Shown here in pieces: positions 43,455 through 55,300 of a DNA stretch of 64,000 nucleotides. The notes below the pieces were generated by a model. It saw only the letters and a list, made by a program, of their open reading frames with translations, was not told the DNA's origin and ran no database searches. The stretch spans positions 1 to 64,000 of the forward strand of contig CALJNR010000073.1 of the NCBI GenBank assembly GCA_937981575.1, given 5' to 3'. This DNA comes from an uncultured Clostridia bacterium (GTDB lineage: Bacteria; Bacillota; Clostridia; Lachnospirales; Cellulosilyticaceae). Every line of letters begins with the position of its first letter. Within the stretch, counting starts at the first letter, position 1. Made by a program: the position numbers and the translations under genes.

Positions 43455-43833
43455 TGATTATCTCAAGATGAACAAGCCCCATCTTAAGAAAAATTTTATG
43501 CCTATTGTTATGATAGGATTTTCATTAATCGTATATACTATAGGCATATTGTGGACCAGTGATCTCTGGAGCTGGACTCGCGGGATATTATTTGGCTTAT
43601 TATTTTCCCTGCTAAAGCTTAAACTTATGCAAAGTACGTTTAAGCGTGCTGTAACAATGCCCGAAGGTAAGGCGAAAAGCTATGCGACAATGCATTATGT
43701 TCTTAGGTATCTTTTAACAGGTCTTGTACTATTTGTTGCTGCAATCGAGCCAGAAATAAATATTTTAGGAGTGTTTTTTGGTCTTATTTCAATGAAAGCT
43801 GCTGCTTATATGCAGCTGATGATGAAGGAGTAA
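43447..43833 (+). CDS. atpI: ATP synthase subunit I
   Basis: 128 residues, AAAGGG 7 bases upstream. Four hydrophobic segments, fitting the ATP synthase I chain (PF03899). In related systems AtpI is needed for or helps c-ring assembly, including Na+ types. Its length is typical. It comes before atpB. Confidence 0.8.
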   Translation: MNNDYLKMNKPHLKKNFMPIVMIGFSLIVYTIGILWTSDLWSWTRGILFGLLFSLLKLKLMQSTFKRAVTMPEGKAKSYATMHYVLRYLLTGLVLFVAAIEPEINILGVFFGLISMKAAAYMQLMMKE

Positions 43834-43898
43834 ATGAGGCAACAAGAGCTTATATAAGCTCATTGCATATATTCTTTAAAAGAAAGGGGTGTAAGTAG

Positions 43899-44591
43899 GT
43901 GGAAAATCTAGATTTTGGCGTACAGACGGTCATAAAACTGTTCGAAGTTAATGGACAGGCCCTAGGCATTACAACCACACATATCAATACATGGATTGTT
44001 ATGGCGGCGCTTATAGTCATCGCACTTATAGTGAGAATCAAGCTTAAGAATTTCAAAGAAGTCCCTGAAAGCAAGTTCCAAAACATTGTGGAACTTCTGA
44101 TAGAAACGCTTAGTAATTTTACGGCGAGCACTATGGGTGAGAAGAACAGAAATTTTGCTTATTTTTATGGACCAATGTTTTTGTTTATTTTGTTATCAAA
44201 TCTTTCAGGACTAGTTGGCCTTAGGCCGCCTACTGCAGATATCGCAACAACACTTGCATTAGGTTTAACGACGTTTTTCATGATCCATGGCTATGGGGTA
44301 AAAGCAAAAGGCCCTGGGTATTTCAAAGGATTTTTGGAGCCTATGCCCTTACTATTACCGCTTAATATTGTTGGAGAACTTGCAACACCGATTTCACTAA
44401 GTTTTCGTTTGTTTGGGAATATACTAGGCGGAACAATTATTATGGGGCTTTACTATGCGATGATGCCACTTGTACTTAGAATAGGACTACCAGCAATTTT
44501 TCATCTTTATTTTGATGTTTTTGCAGGGGCACTTCAAACACTTATATTTGTTATGCTAAGTATGACCTTTGTATCGAGTGCGATGGATTAA
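43899..44591 (+). CDS. atpB: F-type ATP synthase subunit a
   Basis: 230 residues from GTG after AAAGGGG. The stator channel subunit: the essential Arg is in ISLSFRLFGNILGG, and PMPLLLPLNIVGELATP and the C-terminal FAGALQTLIFVMLSM are conserved. Membrane protein with five to six helices. It contacts the c ring and carries the half-channels for the coupling ion. Next to two c-subunit genes. Confidence 0.94.
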   Translation: MENLDFGVQTVIKLFEVNGQALGITTTHINTWIVMAALIVIALIVRIKLKNFKEVPESKFQNIVELLIETLSNFTASTMGEKNRNFAYFYGPMFLFILLSNLSGLVGLRPPTADIATTLALGLTTFFMIHGYGVKAKGPGYFKGFLEPMPLLLPLNIVGELATPISLSFRLFGNILGGTIIMGLYYAMMPLVLRIGLPAIFHLYFDVFAGALQTLIFVMLSMTFVSSAMD

Positions 44592-44594
44592 TAG

Positions 44595-45484
<890 letters not shown>

Positions 45485-45525
45485 TAAGAAAACTGCACTA
45501 TGCATAGAAAGGAGGGAGCTTCCCT

Positions 45526-46095
45526 TTGAATACATCATTTATCACATTATTATCTACGGCACAAAATACTGCTCCCGAGCCAGGGAAAATTGTCGGGTTT
45601 GATATAGGCCTTATTTGGGACCTTAGTCTGCAGTGGCTTGCACTTTTTGTTATTATCTTTATACTCTATAAGCTTTTATTTAAGCCAGTAACAGAGTTCT
45701 TAGAAAAAAGAAAAAATGCTATCAAACAGACTATAGATGATGCCAATCATCAAAAAGCTTCTGCCGTTGAGATGAGAGCCAATTATGAGGCCAAAATTTC
45801 AAATATTGAGGAAGAAGCAAATAAAATTCTTAAAGAAGCAAGAGCAAAGGCTCTAGCGCGGGAAGAAGAGATTATTAAAGCTGCAAAAGAAGAAGCAGAA
45901 CTAATCAAACAAAAAGCTTTTAGTGATATTAAACTTGAACAGGCCCGCATTAAAGATGAGATGAAAAAGGAAATGATTGAGCTTTCCACAATTATGGCTG
46001 GAAAGTTTGTAAGTGCGTCTATTGATGATACTAAACATACAGAGTTAATTGATAATATTATCAAAGAGATGGGGGATGTTCAGTGGCTAAATTAG
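45526..46095 (+). CDS. atpF: F-type ATP synthase subunit b
   Basis: 189 residues from TTG 45526 after AAAGGAGGGA. One N-terminal membrane helix (about 31-50, LQWLALFVIIFILYKLLF) then a long charged coiled coil, the peripheral stalk of the enzyme. A 30-residue segment before the helix is longer than in many b subunits. It overlaps atpH by 13 bases. Confidence 0.92.
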   Translation: MNTSFITLLSTAQNTAPEPGKIVGFDIGLIWDLSLQWLALFVIIFILYKLLFKPVTEFLEKRKNAIKQTIDDANHQKASAVEMRANYEAKISNIEEEANKILKEARAKALAREEEIIKAAKEEAELIKQKAFSDIKLEQARIKDEMKKEMIELSTIMAGKFVSASIDDTKHTELIDNIIKEMGDVQWLN

Positions 46096-46628
46096 TTATT
46101 AAAAGGTATGCTACTGCCCTATTTGATCTTGCTGCTTCAGAAGGGAAAATGCAGCAGTTTGAAGAAGAAATAAGGTCTATAGTTCTTGCTTTAAAGGAAG
46201 AACCTGATTTTATAAGTGTCCTTCAAAACCAAAAAATAACTTTAGGTGAAAAAGTTTTACTTATAGAACGCATTTTCGCAAATAAGGCAGATGCTTCCAT
46301 TGTAGGTCTGATGGTTATTGTTGTGAGAAAAGGCAGACAGGAATTTCTGCTGGATATTTTCGAGGCCTTTTTAGAGATGGCAAAACATAAAAAGGGTATT
46401 TTGAGAGCAACTGTAACCTCGGCAGTGCCGCTTAAAGATAGTCAGTTAGAGCAAATTAAGTCAAGGCTCGAAATGAGTACCAAGAGTCAAATAGAACTTA
46501 ATACAATAATAGATGAGTCCATCATAGCAGGTCTCGTTGTTAGAGTTGGAGACAAAGTCGTAGATGCAAGTATTAAGGGTAATATGCAGAACTTAAAGAA
46601 GCAGTTAACTGAACTTAGACTTGCGTAG
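46083..46628 (+). CDS. atpH: F-type ATP synthase subunit delta
   Basis: 181 residues starting at a GTG within the end of atpF ([17 protein letters not shown]). It links the b stalk to the top of F1. The C-terminal [29 protein letters not shown] is the conserved OSCP/delta signature. Usual length. Confidence 0.94.
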   Translation: MAKLVIKRYATALFDLAASEGKMQQFEEEIRSIVLALKEEPDFISVLQNQKITLGEKVLLIERIFANKADASIVGLMVIVVRKGRQEFLLDIFEAFLEMAKHKKGILRATVTSAVPLKDSQLEQIKSRLEMSTKSQIELNTIIDESIIAGLVVRVGDKVVDASIKGNMQNLKKQLTELRLA

Positions 46629-46651
46629 AAAGAAAGGGGTGTAACAAGTTA

Positions 46652-48163
46652 ATGAATCTGAGACCAGAAGAAATAAGCAGTATAATTAAAGAACAGATTA
46701 AAAACTATACAGCGCACCTGGAAATAGCTGAAGTAGGTACTGTTATTACCGTAGGTGACGGTATTGCACGTATTCACGGCCTGCAAAAAGCAATGGCAGG
46801 TGAACTTCTTGAATTTCCAGGAGATGTATATGGTATGGTACTTAACCTAGAAGAAGATAACATTGGTGTTGTTCTTTTAGGTTCAGAGCAAAATATTAAA
46901 GAAGGCGATACTGTTAAATCCACAGGCCGCGTTGTAGAGGTTCCAGTAGGCGATGCCCTCATGGGACGTGTAGTTAATGCACTGGGACAGCCAATTGATG
47001 GTAAAGGGCCTATTCATACAGAAAAATTCAGAAGAGTTGAACGTATAGCACCAGGGGTTATTGAAAGAAAGTCAGTTGATACACCGCTTCAGACAGGACT
47101 TAAGGCAATTGATGCCATGGTTCCTATCGGAAGAGGACAAAGAGAGCTGATTATCGGAGACAGACAAACTGGTAAAACGGCGCTGGCCATTGATACGATT
47201 ATCAACCAAAGAGGAAAAGATGTACTGTGTATCTATGTTGCAATCGGGCAAAAGGCGTCAACTGTAGCACAAATTGTGAATACACTTGAGAAAAATAATG
47301 CAATGAGTTATACAACAGTAGTCGTATCTACAGCAAGTGAACTTGCACCGCTTCAATATATTGCACCTTATGCAGGGGTTGCAATAGGTGAAGAGTGGAT
47401 GGAAAATGGAAAAGATGTACTTATTGTTTATGATGATTTATCAAAACATGCGGTAGCTTACCGTACAATGGCACTTCTTCTTAGAAGACCTCCAGGGCGC
47501 GAAGCTTATCCAGGGGATGTATTCTATCTTCATTCACGTCTTTTAGAAAGAGCAGCTAAACTTTCAGATGAAAGAGGCGGCGGCTCTATAACAGCACTGC
47601 CTATTATTGAAACACAGGCTGGGGACATTTCAGCTTATATTCCAACAAACGTTATTTCAATTACTGATGGACAGATTTTCCTTGAAACAGAGCTCTTTAA
47701 CGCGGGGATAAGACCAGCGGTTAACCCAGGACTTTCAGTATCTCGTGTAGGAGGAGCGGCGCAGATTAAGGCCATGAAGCAGATTGCAGGCCCTATCCGT
47801 GTTGAACTTGCTCAGTACCGTTCTCTGGCTGCTTTCGCACAGTTCGGTTCAGACCTCGATACAGCAACTCAAAATGCGCTGATGCAAGGAGAACGTATCA
47901 TGGAAGTTCTGAAACAGCCACAGTACGCTCCGCTTAGCGTAGCTCATCAAGTTATTATTCTTTATGCAGCAACAAGAAAATATCTTTTAGATATACCAGT
48001 TTCGGCAGTTACAAAGTTCCAAAATGAGCTGATGGAATTTGTAGATACGAAGTATCCTGAAATCTTAGGAGAACTTGTTAAAAAAGAGGGTATCACTAAA
48101 GAAGTTGATGATAAGCTCAAAGCAATTGTTACTGAGTTTAAAGAAAAATTTAAAATCGATTAA
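46652..48163 (+). CDS. atpA: F-type ATP synthase subunit alpha
   Basis: 503 residues, SD AAAGGGG about 11 bases upstream. Non-catalytic nucleotide-binding subunit of F1. The Walker A is [11 protein letters not shown], and the conserved C-terminal [17 protein letters not shown] is present. All expected domains are intact. Confidence 0.97.
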   Translation: MNLRPEEISSIIKEQIKNYTAHLEIAEVGTVITVGDGIARIHGLQKAMAGELLEFPGDVYGMVLNLEEDNIGVVLLGSEQNIKEGDTVKSTGRVVEVPVGDALMGRVVNALGQPIDGKGPIHTEKFRRVERIAPGVIERKSVDTPLQTGLKAIDAMVPIGRGQRELIIGDRQTGKTALAIDTIINQRGKDVLCIYVAIGQKASTVAQIVNTLEKNNAMSYTTVVVSTASELAPLQYIAPYAGVAIGEEWMENGKDVLIVYDDLSKHAVAYRTMALLLRRPPGREAYPGDVFYLHSRLLERAAKLSDERGGGSITALPIIETQAGDISAYIPTNVISITDGQIFLETELFNAGIRPAVNPGLSVSRVGGAAQIKAMKQIAGPIRVELAQYRSLAAFAQFGSDLDTATQNALMQGERIMEVLKQPQYAPLSVAHQVIILYAATRKYLLDIPVSAVTKFQNELMEFVDTKYPEILGELVKKEGITKEVDDKLKAIVTEFKEKFKID

Positions 48164-48184
48164 TGGATAGAGAGGGTGCGATAG

Positions 48185-49066
48185 ATGGCGTCTTTACAAG
48201 ATATTAAAGGACGAATACGAAGTATAGACAGCACCAAAAAAATTACAAGCGCAATGCACCTTGTAGCAACCTCGAAGCTTAATAAAAGTAAAGAAGCTGC
48301 ACTGAGAACAAGGCCGTTTTTTAGAAAAATGCTTTCTACTATGCAGTCTATAGCTAAAAATGCTAAAGGCGCAGGTTCACCGTTTTTGAGGCCCAATGAA
48401 TCTTCTGTAAAAGCGTATATTACACTTTCAGCAGACAGAGGACTTTGCGGAGGATATAATTCAAACATTTGCAAACTTGTTATGAATCATATAGAAAACA
48501 AAGATGAAACGCACTTAGTGATTGTAGGCAAGAGAGGAAAAGAACTTTTTAAAACAAAAGGGTATCAGGTACAAAAAGAAATACTTGGCGTATCTGAAGC
48601 ACCTAATTATAAGGCAGCAAGGGACCTTGCGGATTATGTAATTGATCAGTATGCAAAAGGTGAAGTTGGAGAAGTCTATTTAGCTTATACAAGTTTTAAG
48701 TCTTCTATCCAGCAGGAACCAACGATGATTCGTATTCTGCCAATAGATATAGAGCGTATGATGAAAGAAGATTCCGAGCAAAAAACAAGTGAAGAAGGAC
48801 TGCCAAATGACCTTTTAGTTTATGAACCATCACCAGAAGCAGTGCTTGGCTACATTATACCAAGATATGTAGCTGATGTGATTTATGGGGGTATGGTAGA
48901 AGCAAGCGCAAGTGAGCAAGGTGCTAGAATGACAGCTATGGATTCTGCAACTGAAAATGCAGAGGAGATTATGGAAAAGCTTAACATTCAGTACAATAGA
49001 GCAAGGCAAGCAGCTATCACGCAGGAACTATCAGAGATTGTAGGTGGTGCCGAGGCACTCAAATAA
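48185..49066 (+). CDS. atpG: F-type ATP synthase subunit gamma
   Basis: 293 residues, SD AGAGGG. The rotor shaft: N-terminal DIKGRIRSIDSTKKITSAMHLVATSKL and C-terminal ARMTAMDSATENAEEIM plus RARQAAITQELSEIVGGAEAL are the typical coiled-coil ends. Standard length. Confidence 0.96.
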   Translation: MASLQDIKGRIRSIDSTKKITSAMHLVATSKLNKSKEAALRTRPFFRKMLSTMQSIAKNAKGAGSPFLRPNESSVKAYITLSADRGLCGGYNSNICKLVMNHIENKDETHLVIVGKRGKELFKTKGYQVQKEILGVSEAPNYKAARDLADYVIDQYAKGEVGEVYLAYTSFKSSIQQEPTMIRILPIDIERMMKEDSEQKTSEEGLPNDLLVYEPSPEAVLGYIIPRYVADVIYGGMVEASASEQGARMTAMDSATENAEEIMEKLNIQYNRARQAAITQELSEIVGGAEALK

Positions 49067-49097
49067 TTCAGAATTAGACTAACGAAGGATTCGTTAG

Positions 49098-50519
<1,422 letters not shown>

Positions 50520-50528
50520 GTGATGATT

Positions 50529-50930
50529 GTGGGAAAAAATAAAATAACGCTTCAAATCATAACACCACTTAAGAAAATATTTGATGAAGAAGTTGAGTCT
50601 GTCATATTGCATACCACAGAAGGAGACATGGGGGTACTATATGACCATGAACCTGTTGCAGCCCTTTTAGGTTATAATGTAGTACGCTACATTCAAGAAG
50701 GTGTGATGAAAAAAGCGACTACTATGGGAGGCTTTGCAGAAGTTACAAAGGATAGAGTTACTATTCTTACAGATGCTTCTGAATTTCCGGAAGACATTGA
50801 TGTAGAGCGGGCAAAAAGAGCTAAGGAAAGAGCAGAAGGCCGACTTTCGGATGAAGAGATGGATAGAAAAAGAGCTGAAGTAGCGCTTAAAAAGGCAATT
50901 GTCAGACTGAATGTTAGAGAAGAGAAATAA
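50529..50930 (+). CDS. atpC: F-type ATP synthase subunit epsilon
   Basis: 133 residues from GTG 50529; AGGTGAT overlaps the atpD stop 4 bases upstream, so GTG 50520 and ATG 50523 are less likely. N-terminal beta sandwich (TLQIITPLKKIFDEEVESV, GDMGVLYDHEPV, GFAEVTKDRVTILTD) and a C-terminal helix pair. It couples the shaft to the ring and can inhibit hydrolysis. Confidence 0.94.
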   Translation: MGKNKITLQIITPLKKIFDEEVESVILHTTEGDMGVLYDHEPVAALLGYNVVRYIQEGVMKKATTMGGFAEVTKDRVTILTDASEFPEDIDVERAKRAKERAEGRLSDEEMDRKRAEVALKKAIVRLNVREEK

Positions 50931-50936
50931 TAATAA

Positions 50937-50965
50937 AAGGGAGACCAAAGGTCTCTCTTTTTATT
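50937..50965 (+). terminator. terminator of the atp operon
   Basis: AGGGAGACC pairs with GGTCTCTCT (one G-T) around AAA, followed by TTTTTATTTTTAT. Confidence 0.9.
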
Positions 50966-51245
50966 TTTATTTCATCTCTAAATATCTTTCTAAAATAAAA
51001 ATTCATGGGACAAAGGCCTAAGATCAAGCAATCATCCTTATCCACTGGACTTTTCTTTATGTGTTTAGAAGTGCTAAAATAGTATAAAAACAAGACATTT
51101 TTTTACATATCTCAGCAGAATAAGTGGAGATAATAAATAAAAAAGTAAAAAAAATAATATTTCCTGGGAAATGGTGTTTATAAAGATTTGAAATTATGGT
51201 AAAATAAGTATACTGATTTTGAGATTTAGATGAAGGAGAATGGCT
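50966..51245 (+). other. gene-free stretch before mutY
   Basis: About 280 bases. It must contain the mutY promoter; TTGAAA near 51188 with TATACT only 15 bases on is the best pair I find and is not ideal. No RNA gene or repeat seen. Confidence 0.3.
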
Positions 51246-52277
51246 ATGGATTATACAGAAAGATTACTGACGTGGTTTGATGCTTATAAGCGGGAAATGC
51301 CTTGGAGAAATACAAATGATCCGTACGCAATATGGGTATCTGAAATTATGCTTCAGCAGACTCAAGTAGATACGGTTATTCCGTATTATAATAAGTTTAT
51401 GGGAAGGTTTCCGACTGTCCATAGCTTAGCCAGTGCTCCACTTGAAGAAGTCTATAAATATTGGGAAGGGCTTGGGTATTACCGAAGGGCGGAAAATCTT
51501 CATAAGGGCGCCAAAATGGTAGATGAGCAGTATGGAGGGGTTTTTCCGGGAGATATCGAACAGGTAAAAAAGATTCCTGGCATTGGTCCATATACCCTGG
51601 GCGCTATCCTAAGTATCGCTTTTCATATTCCACTGCCTGCTGTAGATGGAAATGTTATGCGAATCCTTGCAAGGCAATTTCTAATAGATGAAGATATCAG
51701 TATAACTAAAAATAGAAAGATATTTGAGGATAAAGTCATGGAGCTTATGCCGGAAGACCCCAATAGGTTTAATCAAGCACTTATGGAACTTGGGGCTCTA
51801 GTATGTACACCAAAAACACCAAAGTGCAGTGAATGTCCCGTAAGTACACTGTGTAAAGGACACATTAATGGCTCAGCTCTGCAGTATCCTGTTAAAACAA
51901 AGAAAATAAAAAATCCATCCGAATTCTACTATGCGATACTCTTCAAAAAAGGAAATACTTACTGGATGGAAAAAAGGCCAGAAGAAGGACTGTTAGCTCG
52001 ACTATGGGGATTTCCGCTTGTTGAAAAAGAGGGAGCTGATAACATTATCAATAAGGCATGTTATTATGAAGTATTGCAGGATGTCTCTCATGTTTTTACT
52101 CATAAAAAATGGGAAATGACTCCAATTATAATAGAATGGGAGAAAACGTTATTTAGCCAGTTAACAGCCAATACAGAATTGGGCGCATTTGTTACCCTTG
52201 AAGAAATGAAAAGTTATCCTATAGCGACGGCTTTTAAAAAAATTATTAAGAAAGTTATAAAAGAAGATTTAAAATAA
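51246..52277 (+). CDS. mutY: A/G-specific adenine glycosylase
   Basis: 343 residues from ATG 51246 (AAGGAG 7 bases upstream; ATG 51240 is 1 base away). It removes A opposite 8-oxoG. Catalytic Glu in VSEIMLQQTQVDTV, the helix-hairpin-helix IPGIGPYTLGAILS, catalytic Asp in VDGNVMRI, and the 4Fe-4S loop CTPKTPKCSECPVSTLC (C-x6-C-x2-C-x5-C). A C-terminal NUDIX-like 8-oxoG sensor (about 225-340) is present. Single gene, probably unrelated to what follows. Confidence 0.96.
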   Translation: MDYTERLLTWFDAYKREMPWRNTNDPYAIWVSEIMLQQTQVDTVIPYYNKFMGRFPTVHSLASAPLEEVYKYWEGLGYYRRAENLHKGAKMVDEQYGGVFPGDIEQVKKIPGIGPYTLGAILSIAFHIPLPAVDGNVMRILARQFLIDEDISITKNRKIFEDKVMELMPEDPNRFNQALMELGALVCTPKTPKCSECPVSTLCKGHINGSALQYPVKTKKIKNPSEFYYAILFKKGNTYWMEKRPEEGLLARLWGFPLVEKEGADNIINKACYYEVLQDVSHVFTHKKWEMTPIIIEWEKTLFSQLTANTELGAFVTLEEMKSYPIATAFKKIIKKVIKEDLK

Positions 52278-52387
52278 ATCACTAAATACTTATTATGAAA
52301 GTGGGAAATAATGTCGATAAATATTTAGACGGTATTTTAGTTTACTATATAACAACATGCATATAGAGGACATAGGGAGGGTATTTT

Positions 52388-55300
52388 ATGAAAAGAAAAC
52401 TAGCATTATTCCTAAGCATCATGATGATCATCAGTTTATTTCAAGGGATAAATATATATGCGGCGCCGCCAAGCAGTGAGTTTATTCAAACCCATAGGTT
52501 TGCAAGGACCCAGGAGGGTCTTTATGAGAGAGTAGGAACAGGCATGGAAAAAAAGGTTATGCCTGACGGAACACAGGAATCAGCGTTTAAATGGGAAATG
52601 CAGCAAGGGGAATATGAACTTACTTATGATATGATATCGAGTAAAAATACAACCAATAAAGTAAGGCTTGGTTTTGAAGTACTAGGAGAAGATGTTAAAG
52701 TAGATATCAGTCTTCGGGATGCTTTAGGAGCGCCGCAGACAGTTAACTATACGCAGTCTATCTTTCCTTACAGCAGCTCGTCAACTACAACGACAGGATC
52801 AAACTTTACATATACGCTAGGGATTAACCCTAAGTTGGCAGAACGAAGAGAACTAAGTTTAATAGCTGATAATACACATATTAGAATGTATATGGAAGGC
52901 AAAACGATACACTTTTGGACAAGTAATATCAGAAAGGGATATATTACAGATTTTACCTTAGCTTATGGGACTGAATCTCAGACCATTACAGTATTAAATG
53001 GACTAAGAGATTTTGAAATAAGTCCAATACATCTTGTGACAACTGGAGCAGCACTTGCATCAAAAGACATTATAGAAGTAAATGATGGCCTGAAGCCAGG
53101 GTCTAATCCTGGAGTCAGGGTATCCTTTGAAAAGCCTAAAAAGGTACAGGGCGGACAGTTCCAGCCTATTTCTTCAAATGGTGAAACAGCAACGCTTGCT
53201 ATTTGGGGGGAGCAAAGGCCAGGGGTAAAAGATACAACACGCATTAATAATGAGAGGAACCTGAGTTTTGCACTTTCTAATGGGGCTGTCATTAAAGATA
53301 CAGTTAAAAATCCTCCAGTAGGCGAGAATGTAGGGAATGCATATGATGACGGAAATACTGTAACAATTTACATAACAAAAGAGCGTCCAGTAGGAACAGG
53401 AGCAGATACAGCTGTTATATGGGACTCACTGGATGCTAGTATGCTCATAGGCGGCAAGCTGGAGCTTACGGGGGGAGTATTTAATACTATTAAAAATACG
53501 ACTTTTACGCCGCAAAATAACGGGCACACATATCTTGAATATACCGTATACCGCGCCAGCGAAGAACAAATTTGTATCGAGATTGTTCCATACAATATTA
53601 ATGGAACAGTAAACTATACATTGAAAGAAAGACTTGGGGGTACTGGTTCTCAAGGGAACTTCAGCAACATTATTACAAGAACCCACACTCGGACAGAAGA
53701 GAACAAAAATGATATTATATCAATTTATATTCCTAAAACGAAGGCAGATGTTTACTATCAAATAGAAGTTGATATCGGTACGAGTTCAAAACTCAATTCG
53801 CAGCAGCTTAGGTTTATGCCAGGGCTCAGCATTGCACCACCGCCTATCACTCAAATCTTAAGAGCAAACAATGTATACGTTATTCCGCCAGATACAACGA
53901 CAGGTAGTACGCTGATGGTACCTCAGGCTATAGGCTTTGACATTGAGTGGAGTGCACCAAGCAGTGCAGAGTTAGAAGCCATGCTTGCAAAAGGAGATAT
54001 CTATTACGAACTTTCTCTTTATGACAAGAAAAAAGAGAGTCCATATGTAACGAAAGTTTTCAGAGTCTATAAAGATCTAAGTGCCTCGGCAAATGAGCAG
54101 ATTAAAATAGCAATATACGGTGGAACACCATACAATGCTGAGGCAGCAGGGCAATACAATAAAACCACAGGAACTTTTGAAGTGAAAAGGGTTGTAGTCC
54201 AAAAGGCAGAAGAAACGAGATGGGAAAGGCTGGATCTTGCCCCAGAGCGTTTTACAAATAAACAAGATTATCCGGTAATAACGGAAAATGCTATTCGCGT
54301 AGATTTAGATTATTCTATTCCAGGAACTTATTATTTATCAATGAAAGGTATTTTGGATCCTGATGACGGATCACAGAATATAGCAGTCAGCAAAGAATCA
54401 AGTTTTATGTCTCTTGCCCTTGATTATGCAATAGAAGTGCTGCCTACCCCTTCTGATATAACAACTGTTAATCAGTCTGTTACCAGTGGAAGCAATTATA
54501 CTATTAGTTATGATATTCAAATAGAGAATTTAGACATCAGAAAGTATGTCAGAAATATGCTTGAACCAGCTAAGATTTATCTGGACGATCCTACTGGTAC
54601 AAGCCCAAATCTGAACAAAGGAATTTATGAAATATTTCTTTATCAGAAAAACGCCAGTAAGCAAAGCTATACACAGACAGATTTAGAAAATGCGATGAAT
54701 ACTCCAGAGAATGTGGTGCGTATGACTGATTTGAAGTTAGGGAATAAACTGGATATGTCACAATACGCTGAAAAGCTTAGAAAAGGCGAAGTGCTTGCGG
54801 TTGAGTATATAGCGAATGCACTTGAAGGCAGGCAGCAAAAAGAAAACCTGCTGCTTGAAAACCTGGATCCTAACCAAGTTTACTATGTAAAAGTAAGATT
54901 AAGGATAGATCCTTTGAAAGGAGATGCCCTATCGCCGCTGAGTTCGAGGTATTCTATATTTTCAAGTACGTATACCTTTACGACTGTCACAACCCCTCAG
55001 CCGCCAAAACCAGAAGATAAAGTACCGCCTGCTCCAAAATCTATATGGGTAGATTCTCAGCCTAACAATACAACGGCAGTACTTAAATGGGCTAAGGCTG
55101 AATTTGAACAAGATGAGGATACAACTAAGATTTATTATGAACTTATAAGAATGGCAGATGTTGGTCTTAAAGAAAATGAGAAAGGCAATAAAATTCCGCT
55201 TAGCAGATTAGTAGCTGATCATGCTGGCAGCAGCGGATTCTATACTTCAGAACCTAATATTATGACGATTAGAGGAAGTGCAGCTGCCTCAGAGCTTCAG